A DNA stretch of 64,000 nt from JABDQZ01 sp963801985. GTDB lineage: Bacteria; Pseudomonadota; Gammaproteobacteria; Chromatiales; Chromatiaceae. A model generated the notes under the pieces. That model saw nothing but the letters and a program-made list of their open reading frames with translations, was not told the origin of the DNA and ran no database searches. Within the stretch, counting starts at the first letter, position 1, and each line of letters opens with the position of its first letter. This document shows, one piece after another, positions 61,545 through 64,000 of this stretch. A program made the position numbers and the translations under genes. The stretch covers positions 372,001 through 436,000 of the forward strand of contig CAWDGV010000012.1 in assembly GCA_963801985.1 (NCBI GenBank), read 5' to 3'.

Positions 61545-62786
61545 ATGATGTCTCATAGTTTTACTTTTATAAGGCAGTTGCTGTTGTTGCTGCCGCTATT
61601 GTTTGTCATTTCATGCAGTAATGATAATTCTGTACCTACAGAAAAGCTGGAAACTGTTCTAGATGACACGGCATTAGAACATGCTGCCAAGCATCTTGAC
61701 TCGAAATATGTCTGTCCAATGCATCCACAAATCGTGAGAGATGAAGAAGGTAGCTGCCCAATTTGTGGTATGGACCTGGTTGCAAAAATGATCAGCTCAA
61801 ATACCGACAAATATCCTGAGGTCAAAGTCCAGAATGCGGTTATTCAAAGCATGGGAGTGAGAACGGAGAAAGCCGGTATTGATACTATCTGGAAATATAT
61901 TCGAACCGTTGGGCGCGTCGATTACGATGAAACCACCGTCTCTCATCTTCATCCAAGGGCTGAAGGCTGGATGGAAAAACTGTTAATTCGTGCCGAGGGT
62001 GAACCAGTAAAGAAAGGCGAAAAAATCGGTGATTTTTATTCGCGGGAAATCCTTTCAGCGCAACTGGATTATCTGATTGCTCTTCAGCAGACAGGCAAAG
62101 AACGTAGCTTGATGGCAAAAAACAGATTAAGACTACTCGGTGTTACCGAAGCCACAATCAATCAAATTAAAAAAAATAAAAAAAGCCAAAACCTGGTGCC
62201 CGTACATGCACCTGCAAATGGCATTGTAACTATGCTTGCAGCAAGAGAGGGCATGTACTTAAAACCGGAAATGGAATTTTTGACCATCGCTGACTTGTCC
62301 AGGGTTTGGGTCTGGGTTGATATTTTTGAACACCAGATCAGCTGGATGGCAACAGGGCTCAGTACGGAAATAACGGTTCCTGCCTATCCAGGAAAAACCT
62401 GGAAAGGAAAAGTAGATTACATTTATCCTGAACTTGATCCCGATTCACGTACCCTTCGTGCCCGTCTTGTGTTTGATAATCCTGATGGCCTGTTAAAAGC
62501 CAACATGTTTGCTGAAGTGGTTATTTATGGAGGCCCCAAACGCGATGTTCTTGTTATCCCAACAGAAGCAATTATTGAAACAGGCAGGCGTACCAGTGTC
62601 ATAAAGGCATTGGGTGAAGGCAGATTTAAACCCGTTGATGTTGTTGTTGGTATTCAACGGAATGGCAAGAGTGAAATATTAAGTGGGCTCCAGGCTGATG
62701 ACGAAGTCGTTGTTTCAGGACAATTCCTGATCGATTCAGAGTCAAGTCTGCAAGCCAGTTTTATGCGCATGTCTGAGGCAGAGTAG
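61545..62786 (+). CDS. CusB-like metal efflux adaptor with heavy-metal-binding motif
   Basis: A lipoprotein adaptor of 413 residues. The signal ends in a lipobox (VISC) near residue 24. A heavy-metal-binding motif follows (YVCPMHPQIVRDEEGSCPICGMDL). The adaptor part has a lipoyl/barrel core (LHPRAEGWMEKLLIRAEGEPVKKGEKIGDFYS; VPVHAPANGIVTMLAAREGMYLKPEM; DLSRVWVWVDIFEHQISWM) typical of CusB. Cu(I)/Ag(I) is the likely substrate. The ATG at 61545 follows GGAGA. The permease gene starts 3 bases after the stop. Confidence 0.92.
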   Translation: MMSHSFTFIRQLLLLLPLLFVISCSNDNSVPTEKLETVLDDTALEHAAKHLDSKYVCPMHPQIVRDEEGSCPICGMDLVAKMISSNTDKYPEVKVQNAVIQSMGVRTEKAGIDTIWKYIRTVGRVDYDETTVSHLHPRAEGWMEKLLIRAEGEPVKKGEKIGDFYSREILSAQLDYLIALQQTGKERSLMAKNRLRLLGVTEATINQIKKNKKSQNLVPVHAPANGIVTMLAAREGMYLKPEMEFLTIADLSRVWVWVDIFEHQISWMATGLSTEITVPAYPGKTWKGKVDYIYPELDPDSRTLRARLVFDNPDGLLKANMFAEVVIYGGPKRDVLVIPTEAIIETGRRTSVIKALGEGRFKPVDVVVGIQRNGKSEILSGLQADDEVVVSGQFLIDSESSLQASFMRMSEAE

Positions 62787-62788
62787 TC

Positions 62789-64000
62789 ATGTTAAAAAAA
62801 CTAATTTGCTGGTCTATTTCAAACCGTTTTCTTGTCCTGGTTCTTACTGTTGTTGTTACCGGCTGGGGATGGATTGCATTACAAAAAACACCGCTGGATG
62901 CGATACCAGACCTGTCTGATGCGCAGGTGATAATACGTACCAGCTTTCCAGGACAGTCTCCCCGTGTAGTTGAAGAACAGGTAACCTATCCCTTAACCAC
63001 TACGATGTTATCTGTGCCTGGCGCGGAAGTTGTCAGGGGTTACTCTTTTTTCGGTGATTCATATGTCTATGTGATTTTCAAGGATGGTACCGATATTTAC
63101 TGGGCGAGAGCGCGTGTTCTCGAATATCTCAACCAGGCACTGGCCGATTTGCCTGAAGGCATTAAACCCCGCTTAGGTCCTGATGCAACCGGAGTTGGCT
63201 GGATTTATAACTATGCTCTTGTCGATAGAACTGGAAAGCATGACCTGGCGCAACTCAGGAGTTTGCAGGACTGGTTTCTGAAATATGAACTGCAATCAGT
63301 CCCCGGGGTTTCAGAAGTTGCAACTGTCGGCGGCATGGTCCGGCAGTATCAGGTTGTAGTTGACCCTGAGAAACTCAGGGCATTTCAAATACCCCTGTCC
63401 ACCATCAGCCAGGCCATAAAAGATGCTAACCGGGATATTGGTGGCTCAGTCATCGAAATGGCTGAAGCGGAGTACATGATACGGACAAGGGGATATTTAA
63501 AAAATTTAACTGATATCGAACATATTCCTCTCAAAGTCACGCAACTGGGCACGCCAGTTTTACTGCGTGATGTTGCCAATGTACAGATTGGTCCAGAGAT
63601 GCGCAGGGGCATTGCTGATCTGGATGGTTTAGGCGAAGTAACCGGCGGCATTGTTGTTATGCGATACGGTGAAAATGCACTGACGACGATTCAGAAAGTG
63701 AAACAAAAAATTGAGGCACTTAAACCAGGATTACCAGAAGGTGTTGAAATTGTTGAAACCTATGACCGCTCTGCATTGATTAAGCGCGCGGTTAATAATT
63801 TAGGGGAGAAGCTCATTGAAGAGTTCCTGGTTGTTGCCCTGGTCTGTATTGTTTTTCTGTTTCACTTACGCTCATCATTTGTAGCGATTATTACCCTGCC
63901 TTTGGGTGTGCTGGCCTCGTTTATCGTGATGCAGCATCAGGGAATTAACGCAAATATCATGTCCCTCGGAGGTATCGCCATTGCCATTGGCGCAATGGTC
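62789..64000 (+). CDS. CusA-like heavy-metal RND permease (3' end outside window)
   Basis: At least 404 residues of a HME-RND pump. The N-terminus (LKKLICWSISNRFLVLVLTVVVTGWGWIALQKTPLDAIPDLSDAQVIIRTSFPGQSPRVVEEQVTYPLTTTML) is diagnostic of CusA/SilA. GATGVGWIYNYALVDRTGKHDLAQLRSLQDW and the IGAMV region of TM4 at the very end also match. The frame stays open to the window edge. It starts 3 bases after the adaptor gene. Confidence 0.93.
   Translation, partial: MLKKLICWSISNRFLVLVLTVVVTGWGWIALQKTPLDAIPDLSDAQVIIRTSFPGQSPRVVEEQVTYPLTTTMLSVPGAEVVRGYSFFGDSYVYVIFKDGTDIYWARARVLEYLNQALADLPEGIKPRLGPDATGVGWIYNYALVDRTGKHDLAQLRSLQDWFLKYELQSVPGVSEVATVGGMVRQYQVVVDPEKLRAFQIPLSTISQAIKDANRDIGGSVIEMAEAEYMIRTRGYLKNLTDIEHIPLKVTQLGTPVLLRDVANVQIGPEMRRGIADLDGLGEVTGGIVVMRYGENALTTIQKVKQKIEALKPGLPEGVEIVETYDRSALIKRAVNNLGEKLIEEFLVVALVCIVFLFHLRSSFVAIITLPLGVLASFIVMQHQGINANIMSLGGIAIAIGAMV

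Overview
The window looks like a chromosomal segment of a motile gammaproteobacterium with a moderate GC content. The evidence is the Pseudomonas/Vibrio-type order of the late flagellar and chemotaxis genes (fliLMNOPQR-flhBA-flhF-flhG-fliA-cheYZAB-motCD-parA/cheW-like-cheW-DUF2802), together with LptFG, MsrPQ, DapE, a citrate synthase close in length and sequence to the E. coli enzyme, and a sigma-54-type promoter ahead of fliL. I cannot name the genus from sequence alone.

Layout. 1-8.6 kb: the 3' part of purL, two small uncharacterised genes, an oxygen-linked hemerythrin-like gene with a consensus FNR/Anr box, a SprA-type HExxH protein, the methionine sulfoxide repair pair msrPQ, a PhnD-GGDEF diguanylate cyclase, an ArsC/Spx-like protein and a patatin-like lipase. 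8.7-17.8 kb: dapE, the LPS export pair lptFG, an RDD membrane protein and a PilZ protein on either side of a second FNR/Anr box, a FixL/FixJ-like two-component pair and a UMF1-type MFS transporter. 17.9-37.7 kb: one nearly continuous flagellar and chemotaxis block, with a sigma-54 promoter before fliL and a sigma-28 promoter between fliA and cheY. flhG is split by an apparent +1 frameshift. 37.9-42.6 kb: MscS, an AsmA-family protein lacking the usual C-terminal domain, an IscR-like Rrf2 regulator without the Fe-S cysteines, a methyltransferase and a YbaK deacylase.

42.67-47.0 kb is a decayed mobile island at tRNA-Ser(GGA). It holds an integrase frameshifted in an A5 run, an integrase remnant with several lesions, a DUF1186/SEC-C protein, a frameshifted Cdd1-type helix-hairpin-helix gene, and a truncated IS3-family element. 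Core sequence resumes with gltA (minus strand).

48.9-57.8 kb carries two complete adaptor-plus-RND permease modules. 57.8-60.8 kb has two adjacent transglutaminase-like proteins and a phosphofructokinase with an unusual active-site loop. The window ends with a metal efflux cluster: a Cys-rich exported protein, a CusB-like lipoprotein adaptor with a heavy-metal-binding motif, and a CusA-like permease cut by the window edge. A (TTTAA)6 pentanucleotide repeat and a GGDEF-domain remnant lie just upstream of that cluster.

I did not find a convincing wholly new biological system. The observations most worth checking are the cysteine-less IscR paralogue beside a truncated asmA, the repeat tract ahead of the metal-efflux cluster, the two FNR/Anr boxes, the non-canonical FlhB cleavage motif and PFK loop, and the run of single-base +1 frameshifts, which may be assembly errors.
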